DNA of 64,000 nucleotides from Macrostomum hystrix (lineage: Eukaryota; Platyhelminthes; Macrostomidae): NCBI GenBank assembly GCA_950097015.1, contig CATNEN010000038.1, positions 11,759,001 through 11,823,000 on the forward strand. Reading direction: 5' to 3'. The notes beneath the pieces were generated by a model. It saw nothing but the letters and a program-made list of their open reading frames with translations. It was not told where the DNA came from and ran no database searches. How positions within the stretch are numbered: position 1 is the stretch's first letter; the number at the start of each line of letters is the position of its first letter. Position numbers and translations under genes: made by a program. Positions 25,401 through 37,400 of the stretch are shown here, piece after piece.

Positions 25401-28400
25401 GCGAGGCCACATTTATTTGGGGGCTTGTCGTGCGATTTACGCCCTTTAGGGCCAACCTCCAAGGCACAGTGAGGGCGTATGAGAAGGTCAGGGCAGATGA
25501 ACACACCTGTGTGTGCTCTGACCCCAGCAGCAGAGAACCAATGTCCCCCCAGCAGCAGAGAACCAATGTCCCCCCAGCAGCAGAGAACCAATGTCCCCCA
25601 GCAGCAGAGAACCAATGTCCCCCAGCAGCAGAGAACCAATGTCCCCCCAGCAGCAGAGAACCAATGTCCCCCCAGCAGCAGAGAACCAATGTCCCCCAGC
25701 AGCAGAGAACCAATGTCCCCCCAGCAGCACAGAACCAATGTCCCCCCAGCAGCAGAGAACCAATATCCCCAGGAGCAGAGAACCAATGTCCCCCCAGCAG
25801 CAGAGAACCAATGTCCCCCCAGCAGCAGAGAACCAATGTCCCCCCAGCAGCAGAGAACCAATGTCCCCCCAGCAGCAGAGAACCAATGTCCCCCCAGCAG
25901 CAGAGAACCAATGTCCCCAGCAGCAGAGAACCAATGTCCCCCCAGCAGCAGAGAACCAATGTCCCCCCAGCAGCACAGAACCAATGTCCCCCCAGCAGCA
26001 CAGAACCAATGTCCCCAGCAGCAGAGAACCAATTTCCCCCCCAGCAGCAGAGAACCAATGTCCCCCCAGCAGCACAGAACCAATGTCCCCAGGAGCACAG
26101 AACCAATGTCCCCAGGAGCAGAGAACTAATGTCTCCCAGCAGCAGAGAACCAATGTCCCCCCAGCAGCAGAGTCCATGGGGTTTGGCCACAGATTTCAAA
26201 AATTGAAAATTCGTTGCAATTTTTAGCGCAGCTGAACCGCGTCAACGTTGAAAAAAGTTGACAAATTTAAATTAAACAACAATTTTTCTCAATCTTTAAT
26301 AATCAACTGCCCGGAACAGTTGACTGAAGATCGAATCACCTTGATTGGCCAGTCGCGAAATGATAAGAGCTGTCAGAGGCAGCAAATTAAGTGGCCAAAA
26401 AAATTCGGTTAGTCCATTGTTAAGATTGCAGGACAGTTTTCTCAAGCTTATAGACTCATTCTGTTGAGTATTTATTATAATGAAACTGATTTTCCTCAGA
26501 CGATTCCTACTGATGGATTTTCTTGGGACGATTCTCTTCAAGCTAGTATCCTGGGACGATTCTATTCAAGCTAGTATCCTGGGACGATTCTCTTCAAGTT
26601 AGTATCCTGGGACAATTCTATTCAAGTTAGTTTCCTGGGTCGATTCTATTCAAGTTAGTATCCTGGGACTATTCTATTCAAGCTAGTATCCTGGGACGAT
26701 TCTATTCAAGTTAGTATCCTGGGACTATTCTATTCAAGTTAGTATCCTGGGACGATTCTATTCAAGTTAGTATCCTGGGACAATTCTATTCAAGTTAGTA
26801 TCCTGGGTCGATTCTATTCAAGTTAGTATCCTGGGACGATTCTATTCAAGCTAGTATCCTGGGTCGATTCTATTCAAGTTAGTATCCTGGGACGATTCTA
26901 TTCAAGTTAGTATCCTGGGTCGATTCTATTCAAGTTAGTATCCTGGGACGATTCTATTCAAGTTAGTATCCTGGGTCGATTCTATTCAAGTTAGTATCCT
27001 GGGACGATTCTATTCAAGTTAGTATCCTGGGTCGATTCTATTCAAGTTAGTATCCTGGGTCGATTCTATTCAAGTTAGTATCCTGGGACGATTCTATTCA
27101 AGTTAGTATCCTGGGACGATTCTATTCAAGTTAGTATCCTGGGTCGATTCTATTCAAGTTAGTATCCTGGGACGATTCTATTCAAGTTAGTATCCTGGGT
27201 CGATTCTATTCAAGCTAGTATCCTGGGACGATTCTATTCAAGTTAGTATCCTGGGACGATTCTATTCAAGTTAGTATCCTGGGACTATTCTATTCAAGTT
27301 AGTATCCTGGGACGATTCTATTCAAGTTAGTATCCTGGGTCGATTCTATTCAAGTTAGTATCCTGGGACAATTCTATTCAAGCTAGTATCCTGGGACGAT
27401 TCTATTCAAGTTAGTATCCTGGGACGATTCTATTCAAGTTAGTATCCTGGGACGATTCTATTCAAGTTAGTATCCTGGGACGATTCTTTACTAATCTTTT
27501 TCATTGGTCTATTCCCTTCCATAGAATTTCTTGGTACGATTCTTTTTTGGAGAATCATTTTGGTAAGTTTTCACTTGTAAATTTTTTATTTTTATGAATC
27601 GTGTAATCGTGCTGAAGATAAAAAATGGCGTTAAAAGTTGCTTAATTAGTTCTAGGCGGGGGGCCTCGCTCATTCCTGAACCCACTACCTCATAGTACCC
27701 CTGTGCTCTGCTGTTTAGAAAGTGTGAGCAATCTGTGCTAGGTAAGCCAACAGTGTCTCAGTGTCCGACCTGTTCCATCCATTCCTTTCATTTCTAACTC
27801 ACACTGCTCACAACTCACACTGCTCACTCGCTCACTCTGTTTCTTGTTTCAATAATTTTCTCGTTTGGCTCAAACAATCGCTCGCTATGGACAGACGTGG
27901 ACTGTTGTTTTTGCAGAAGTAATTTTAGGGACTGGCTCACAATATAAACCTATGGGGCACTGGCTAGTCTTATTAATTATTCATTCATTAATTTAGCACA
28001 GCAGTAAATGCAAAAGATGGTATGGAGATGAGACTAAACAGAATTGGATTGCTATATAAATTTCTGCTAGGCTCTTACTTCAACTATTATTTTCCATATT
28101 TACTATATTAGCTACTTATTTTAGTAGTGCTTATATCAAGTGTTGATTTTTTCGCCACAGATAATTTATTCGGGACAAATTTACATCCGATGCAGGTCAT
28201 TGTCGACGTCCCAGGATCTGGTGGTGGTGGATTCTGCCAGTCTTCGGCAATCAGATGCAGCTGCTCTGTTTGGATCAGCGCCTCATGGACACATTGGTGA
28301 GCTGCCTCACACTGATTGCTCAGTACTCAGCTGTACCTGTTACACCTGTTACACCTGGGACACCTTTTACACCTGCTTCACCTGTTTCACCTGTTAGACA

Positions 28401-31400
28401 GGTTAGGCTCCTATTTTACCTAGGACACCTGTTCTACCTGTTACAAATGTTCAACCTCGTACACCTGTTACACCTGTTAGACAGGTTAGGCTCCTATTTT
28501 ACCTAGGACACCTGTTCTACCTGTTACAAATGTTAAACCTCGTACACCTGTTACAGCTGCTAGACAGGGAGTCACCTTTTAAACAGATAGTCACCTGTTA
28601 GACATGGAGCAACCTGTTAGATAGATTAGACACCTGTTAGATAGATTAGACACCTGTTAGATAGATTAGACACCTGTTAGATAGATTAGACACCTGTTAG
28701 ATAGATTAGACACCTGTTAGATAGATTAGACACCTGTTAGACAGATTAGACACCTGTTAGAAAGATTAGACACCTGTTAGATAGGGAGTCACATGTTAGA
28801 CAGGTAATCTCCTGTTAGACAGGCAGTCACATGTTAGACAGGCAGTCACATGTTAGACAGGCAGTCACATGTTAGACAGGGAGTCACAAGTTAGACAGGT
28901 AATCTCCTGTTAGACAGGCAGTCACATGTTAGACAGGCAGTCACATGTTAGACAGGCAGTCACATGTTAGACAGGGAGTCACAAGTTAGACAGGTAATCT
29001 CCTGTTAGACAGGCAGTCACATGTTAGACAGGCAGTCACATGTTAGACAGGGAGTCACATGTTAGACAGAGAATCACATGTTAGACAGAGAATCACATGT
29101 TAGACAGAGAGTCACATGTTAGACAGGCAGTCACCAGTTAGTGTGCCGTGAGCAAACTCTGCGCTTTCATTAATTTCAGTCGTGCAAACATCAATTTTGT
29201 GAATTGTCTTCTTTCAGGTGTCGCACTCCCGATCCGAGACCAGTCAGTGGCGCATTGCCTGGTGACTGTGAGTGGCCTTTTTTCTGCCTTGACTTGAAAG
29301 CAGGGCCGATTTGATTTTTGCTTGAGTTGGACGGGCGCGGCGGGTGGAACTGACTGCTTTTTTCTGAGCTCACCTGCAGCTTGAGCAGTCCCGCGCCTTC
29401 CGCTCATCATCGCATCTCTCCCCTCGCGGGCTCTACGCATCCTAATTCATCTCGCCCGGTATCCCCTCCCCAATACCCCCAGCCTACCCTACTTTCGTCT
29501 TCGTCATCTTCTTCTTTTCTCCTAGAGGCAATTTTTGTCGGCCTGTCTTAAACAGCGGGGCTAGGAGGTGAGCGGTGGAGGGGGTGGGTGGGCGAGTTGC
29601 TCGGTGGACACTGCAGCGGCAGTCAGCGAATCTCTCAACCCAGGCCCCTCTGATCTGATGCTCCCCCCCCGTGCGCCTTCTTATAGTCCGAACTCTCCTG
29701 ACAGCTCCGCGGCCTTGAGTTCCTCATTGCCCTGCTCAAATCTCCGCGGCAAGATCGCAGCGCAGTGTCCCACAATGAGATCTTCTTAGCCGGGGGGGCG
29801 CCCGGGTCAGAAGTAAAGAAGAGGCAAAAAAGGCCACCCTGTTTGCTACGTTTCGCCGTCTCTCCTTCTCCATGCGCACGTGTCGCTACAATTTCTTCTG
29901 TTGCAGTTTGTTGTACAGGAAGTCTCGGAGCTGCACAGGATGGCGCTAGAGGCCTTCAAGCGGCAGGTGAGTTCTGAAATACAATTCAATTCGGTCCGGC
30001 CGAGAAATGGCATGGAATACAGGAATAACAGGATACACCCGTGTCTAACAGGATACACCCGTGTCTAACAGGATACACCCGTGTCTAACAGGATACACCC
30101 GTGTCTAACAGGATACACCCGTGTCTAACAGGATACACCCGTGTCTAACAGGATACACCCGTGTCTAACAGGATACACCCGTGTCTAACAGGATACACCC
30201 GTGTCTAACAGGATAAGGTTGTGTCTAACAGGATACACCCGTGTCTAACAGGATACACCCGTGTCTAACAGGATACAGCTGTGTCTAACAGGATACAAGT
30301 GGGTCTAACAGGATAAGGTTGTGTCTAACAGGATACACCCGTGTCTAACAGGATACACCCGTGTCTAACAGGATACACCCGTGTCTAACAGGATACACCC
30401 GTGTCTAACAGGATACACCCGTGTCTAACAGGATACACCCGTGTCTAACAGGATAAGGTTGTGTCTAACAGGATACACCCGTGTCTAACAGGATACACCC
30501 GTGTCTAACAGGATACACCCGTGTCTAACAGGATACACCCGTGTCTAACAGGATACACCCGTGTCTAACAGGATACACCCGTGTCTAACAGGATACACCC
30601 GTGTCTAACAGGATAAGGTTGTGTCTAACAGGATACACCCGTGTCTAACAGGATACACCCGTGTCTAACAGGATAAGGTTGTGTCTAACAGGATACACCC
30701 GTGTCTAACAGGATACACCCGTGTCTAACAGGATACAGCTGTGTCTAACAGGATACAAGTGGGTCTAACAGGATAAGGCTGTGTCTAACAGGATGCAGCT
30801 GTGTCTAACAGGATACAACTGGGTCTAACAGGATAAGGCTGTGTCTAGCAGGATTCAACTGTGTATAATAGAATAACGTTGTGTCATATAGGATACAGTT
30901 GTGTCTAACAGGATAAGGCTGTGTCTAACAGGATGCAGCTGTGTCTAACAGGATACACCCGTGTCTAACAGGATACACCCGTGTCTAACAGGATACACCC
31001 GTGTCTAACAGGATACACCCGTGTCTAACAGGATACACCCGTGTCTAACAGGATAAGGTTGTGTCTAACAGGATACACCCGTGTCTAACAGGATACACCC
31101 GTGTCTAACAGGATACACCCGTGTCTAACAGGATACACCCGTGTCTAACAGGATAAGGTTGTGTCTAACAGGATACACCCGTGTCTAACAGGATACACCC
31201 GTGTCTAACAGGATACAGCTGTGTCTAACAGGATACAAGTGGGTCTAACAGGATAAGGCTGTGTCTAACAGGATGCAGCTGTGTCTAACAGGATACAACT
31301 GGGTCTAACAGGATAAGGCTGTGTCTAGCAGGATTCAACTGTGTATAATAGAATAACGTTGTGTCCTATAGGATACAGTTGTGTCTAACAGGAAACATTT

Positions 31401-34400
31401 TTATAAAATATCTGGTCCTTAGAGTATACGTTTTATACAACGTTAGAGTTTGGAATTTTTTCAGCTCGAAACCACCTGTACGAGACTTGTTCGTTTAGCT
31501 GCTCTGGGATTTCCTGGCGCAAGCAAGACCGCAACTGGTCAGCAGCAACAGCAGCAGCAGCAGCCAGCACCTATTGCCAGCGAATGTGACGGCACAGAAG
31601 ATTCAAAGCGAAATTCATCCGCATTGGTCCGTCGGGACAGCCAATCACATCCCATTCTGGCTTTGTGCGGTAAGTGAGCGAATGTACATTGCTATTTTTA
31701 GAACAGAGTATCGATCGCTGGTAAAGGAGAGAAAATTTCAATTTGACCTATTTTTAGAACTTTATCAGCCAACTAACGTTGAGACGAATTGTAGAACCTT
31801 AAAAGCTATTCTTATAAATTTCTTAGAAAGATGTCAAGTGTTTGCAACGTCGCGATGTACTAAAAGTGCGATCCCCCCTGAAACATTTTAGCGGAACTCT
31901 ACGACCAAGATTCTGGAAATTTGCAGCTGAAAGTGATCAATTACGTAAGAATGGGTATTTATCGTATTTAAAGGGTTCGAAATCAGTTACAATCGCGGCA
32001 CAAAATTAATTTTTTTACATTTCAGTTAAAAAGTCGAATCCACTGCGAGACCGGCTTCCTGCTGCTGGTGTCCCAAGATCGAGCGCACGTGTTTTGCCAG
32101 GTAAATTTAGCGAAAAGCGCTTTGAACTTTTGCGATTCGAAAATCAGCCTTTAAAAATGAGTCACGCCCAACAAAGCATCGATTTATCTATTCTCTCTCT
32201 CGTCTCTGATTGGTTAGCACTTAAACTCCTCTTTCCAGTGATAATAATGAACATAATTAATTACACCTGCCCTAATTGGGCCAGATGCCCTAATGCAGCC
32301 GACCGTACAGCCTGAGGGATTCATACGGCTGTTCAGTCCATGGACTGGGGGGCCGCCACACATCCTCAATTGCTCCAGCCAATGCTAGTACCCATTTAAG
32401 AGCTGGGTGAACTGAAGCAATGCAGAATTAAGAGTCTTGCCAAAGGACACAAGTTGTTCCAGTGGAGTCGGGAATCAAACCCGCGACCTTCAAGTCGTGA
32501 GTCCGACGCTCCAACCACTAAGCTACACCCCCTTTCCCGTCAACCTTCATTTGATCTGTTTTCTATGGTCCAGCCCAATGAGTTCTATGGCAACCGCCGT
32601 CATCAACCCGCAGGTGGTCGGCGACTCAGTCCTAGCCGAGGAGGTCCGCATCGGAGTATGTACCGAGTGCTTCAATGATGCTCCTGGCTTGTCGGCGAGC
32701 AAAGGCAAAGTAAAAATAGAGCCATAGAGGAACAGGCTTAGGCGGAGAGATTAGCTAAATGAGCTGGAGAATAAGCTAAAAATATGCAGCTGCATGCGTT
32801 ACACAGCAGATTTAGTAGTGCCTTTTTAGCTGTCGCCGCTGTGTTCGTGCTAAATAACTATGCAGCGAAGCACCAAAATTCGCATGTTAATTCTTTGAGC
32901 ACGCTTTACATAACACTAACCAGAGTAGAAGTTTAGACGTGCTAATTAAAATAAAAATAACAGCTAGATGATCTTGCGAGCCTCCTGAAACTTCGAGGTA
33001 CCAAAGTACTTATTTGGAAGTGACGATGATACTCATCTGAAAGCAGATTTAAGACCCGTTCACTTCAAGCGTTACTTTAATTAGTTCAATTACTTTAAAT
33101 TTCTTAAAATATCTACTAGGGGAAGGGGACAATAATGATAATAATAATACGAGTAATAATTGCAGCAGGGCTGCGGGCAATGGCACATCATTTGGTGACA
33201 CTAGACCCGCAGCCAGCAAGGAGGCAATTCTGCCATTTCGCTGACTCCTGAGCACACACGCACAGATGCTGTACAAAAGCAAACTCACACAGGTGTGTAC
33301 ATCTGCCCCGACTTTCTCATCGTCAGGCAGTGTACACTTTCAGTGTGCCTTGTAGGTCTCGCCGCGGAATCGCCCTGGTTATTCCAGAATATTGTGGAGC
33401 TAAATTTTGAATCGAAGTTTCTCAGCGGCTCTGCAAAAATTATTCCAAGAAAAGGCAGTAAAACTCGTAGTAAATTATTTTAGTTTCTTCTAGACTAATT
33501 AAGCTTGCCTTTGTTTGCCCGCCAGAAAATTTGTTGTTCTTAAAACAATTGTTGTGTCCGTTTTTTTGTTGCTTACATATTTTCTATTGTTTTGTTAAGA
33601 ATTTTCATCTGACCGCGACTACAGAGGCTACTGAGAGTTTTGAATGGTTCGAATGTGAAACTATTTGTGTTCTATTTCTGTCCTACAGTCCTCTGAACAT
33701 TTTGGTGGGGTATGTTGCCTCCCCAGTCCATGGACTAAACATCCGCACCCCGCCTAGTTGTTAGAGCGTTGGACTCACGCTTGAAGGTCGCGGGTTCGAT
33801 TCCCAACTTCACGGGAACAGTTTGTGTCCTTTAGCAAGACACTTCGACTGTGTTGCTTCAGTTCACCCAGCTGTTATATGGGTACCAGCATCAGCTTGGT
33901 AGTTGAGGGTGTGTGTGGCGTCTCCCCTGTCCATGGACTGAACAGCCGTATGCAGCCTTCAGATGCACTGCGCAATAGCTGCGGCTGCGCTGTGGGCTGT
34001 ACATCTGGCCTGATTGAGGGCTGGTGTAATTAAGAAAAAATATGATCGTAATCGTTGTTTGTTGAAATTGCATTTTTCGAATTTTCCGATCAAAACACAA
34101 CAACAAGAAACTCGACTGCTTTCAGCTGGGAATTGGCTGCGGTTGCGGAACACCTGAGGTGAGCTAGAGCTGATCGCAAGGACATTATAGACCAACCAAG
34201 GATTTAGTCTAAGCGCAATATTCACTTAAACGAGCAGATAAATTATCACGTTGCTGACTCGCTGCGTTGGTCCATGGTGTGGCTGTTAAACACTTAATCT
34301 TCATTATTTTGTGTCACAAAATTTACTAACTCTTTTCTGACAGTATTTTTCTAAGCGGTTAACAAAGTGCCCATTCAAAGGAGACAGGCAGTAGTAGGCA

Positions 34401-37400
34401 ATGGTCAATCGTCTTCGCTTGGTCAGCCTCCTTCCACACTTCATCTTAGTCTCTCTTGGTTTGGTCCAGCAGTCCCTCTGCCCCAAAGCTAGCCTGCAGC
34501 CTGTGACTCGAACAGAGTCGAGACGCAGAGGCCCAGCTATATATTATAATCCTTCTGGCATGTCTGTCCTCGGCTTCTGCCTCTTTATTCTATTGCTGCT
34601 GTTGCTGTTGCTGCTGCTACTGCTGCTGCTAATGCTACTGCTGAGCTGCTAATTCTAATATACTGCTGCTAATTTTAATATACTGCTGCTAATTTTAATA
34701 TACTGCTGCTATTGCTACTGCTGATGCTGCTGCTGCGGCTGCTGCTGTTTCTTCTGCTCTTTCTAATGATCCTACTGCTGCTAATGCTGCCACTGCTGCT
34801 GCTGCCACTGCTTCCACTGCTTCCACTGCTGCTGCTGCTTCCACTGCTTCCACTGCTGCTGCTCCCACTGCTGCTGCTGATGCTGCCACTGCTGCTGCTG
34901 CCACTGCTGCTGCTGCTGCTGCTTCCACTGTTTCCACTGCTGCTGCTGCCACTGCTGCTGCTTCCACTGCTTCCACAGCTGCTGCTGCCACTGCTTCCAC
35001 TGTTTCCACTGCTGCTGCTGCTGCTGCTTCCACTGCTTCCACAGCTGCTGCTGTCACTGCTGCTGCTACCACTGCTTCGACTGCTGCTGCTGCCGCAACT
35101 GCTGTGGGCGTGTGTGCTCAGGAGTCAGCGAAATAAGCAGACTTGCTGCCACTGCTGCTGCTGCTGCAAAAATGTAGATTTTCATCGCATGGTTGTAAAA
35201 AAATTGTCACCATGCAGATCATTCTTTTTCCAGTCATTACTATTTAATGGTTTTGTTATTTGATTTCTTATGAGGTCGATAAGTTGCACTGCCTAAATTA
35301 ATGCGATTTTCAACTTCTCTTGTAAATTTAAATCTGCGTGATTTGTTGATTTTTTGTTCAATTACTATAAAAAAAGCTCACAATTATTTTGGTGTGCATC
35401 TTTTCCGCCTATCGCGACTGCAACATTTTAGGCGCACAAGAACTTCTTTGCCGTAGTGATTCAAAACAATAAATCCTACTTCTTGGAGGATATTCCGAAA
35501 GTGAGTCACCCGAATGATCTTCTTAATGTATTCCATTGTTTTTAGGCTGAGAGAGCAGAGGAGAGATTAAATACAGGTCAGTTGGTACTGGGGAGAGATG
35601 AGATAGTGCAGATACGCTCGTAAGATAGGGGAGAAATTAGACAGGGAGAGATAAGATGGTGGAGAGGCTTTAGACCAGGGGTCGGCAAACTCCGGCCCGC
35701 GGGCCAGATGCGGCCCTCGAAGCTCCCAAATCCGGCCCGTTGCCCATTCCGACATCTACAGTATCCTGTCTCGTCTCTCCCCTGTAATATCTCTCCCCTG
35801 TCTCATCGCTCCCCTGTCCCCTGTGTCCTTTCTCTCCCGTGTCTTAACTCTCCCGCGTCTCATCTCTCCCGTGTCTCATCTCTCCCGTGTCTTATCTCTC
35901 CCGTGTCTCATCTCTCCCGTCTCATCTCTCAAGTGTCTCGTCTCTTCCCTGTCTCATCTCACCTGTGTCTCATCTCTCCCGTGTCTCATCTCTCCCCTGT
36001 CTGAACTCTCCTGCGTCTCATCTCTCCCGTCTCATCTCTCCAGTGTCTCGTCTCTTCCCTGTCTCATCTCACCTGTGTCTCATCTCTCCCGTGTCTCATC
36101 TCTCCCCTGTCTGAACTCTCCCGCGTCTCATCTCTCCCGTGTCTCATCTCTCCCGTGTCTCAACTCTACATTGTCTCATATTTTTACAGCCAATGCGGCC
36201 CGCTGTCGTCTTTTAGGTTCTCTATTTGGCCCGCTAGCTAATAAGTTTGCCGACCCCTGCTTTAGACTGTCCCATTTATGGATTCGTGTCCCTAAGTCGC
36301 TATTGTATCAAGCAGTGCCTGACATGAAAACGCACGCACCCAGGAGCAGCTGGCGGACATTGTGTCGGTACTCGGCGGCTCCGTGGACATTCTGTCGCTG
36401 CTCTGCGTCCCAGTGACTAGCCGAGGCGTCGGTCAAGTTGTTGCCATAGCCTGCATGGTGAACAAGACCTCAGCAGACAAGTGAGTCCGCTCACAAATAC
36501 GTCTCACGCTCGTATTTAACCAAGTCAAAGTAAGCTTAACCAGCCTTTTGTTCGAATTTCATTTCCAGCTTCACCCAGTCGGATGTGGACCTGATACACG
36601 AGTGCTTTCGCTACACATCCACTGTGCTAACCAGCACCATTGCATTTCAGACTGAACGGATGCTGAAGAACCAGACGCAGGCGAGTGTTTGGAAATCTAT
36701 GAAAATGCAAATTTAAGTCTACGATAAATTCGGCTCAATAAAACAAATAAACACCGGAAAAAACTGATAATGCAGCGAATCTTCAGTTCTTATCTAAATT
36801 TTATTTTAGCCTAACGGACTAAAAATTTGACAAGCGGAATCAAATTTTCCAATCCGCAGGCTCTGCTGCAAGTTGCTCAGAATATATTTCGCAAGCTGGA
36901 CGATCTCACAGTTCTGCTGCGCGAAATCATGGCCGAGGCGCGCAACCTCACTCAGGCGGAGAGGTTCGACTAGCAAAAACTAGAATTACACATCTTTCAG
37001 CATCTATTGTGAACCGAAAAGACGGTTCTTTAATTATACACATTTTTTTCATTTGGATGTATCGATAGAACGCCAGCATCCTCCGCTTAAATTATTGCCT
37101 TTGGGAGACATAATGACATCATTGTGAATGCCTGAAGAATCGGAAATGTCTACTGGCTTAGTTTTGCTAATGCAAATATTAACATATTTGAGCTAGTTAA
37201 AACGTTTCTTTTTAGTCTGAGAACATATTAGAGTGCATTTTTATTGCAAAAAAGCGTACAGTATTTACTTTTACAAGAAGTATTAAAGTCATCCAAAATT
37301 TATTTGCTAAGGACAGTCACGTGCTAACAGATAGGTCAATTTTTATTGGCTGAGGACAGACACGTGCTTGTTACAAAGTAGATTTTTATTGACTGGGGAC

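Noticed and set aside
25142-26226. Five overlapping open frames of 211-318 codons on both strands
   Set aside because: All are created by the 25/24-bp array; frames on both strands at once are typical of such repeats.
30020-31395. CRISPR-like direct repeats
   Set aside because: Units are contiguous with no unique spacers, and the genome is clearly eukaryotic.
32574-32613. Longer PDE2A exon 10 starting at 32574
   Set aside because: The upstream acceptor would put the conserved [11 protein letters not shown] stretch out of phase with exon 9; the acceptor at 32611-32613 keeps the frame and matches the family.
34695-35263. Poly-Leu and poly-Ala/Val open frames
   Set aside because: They are the CTG-rich array read on either strand.
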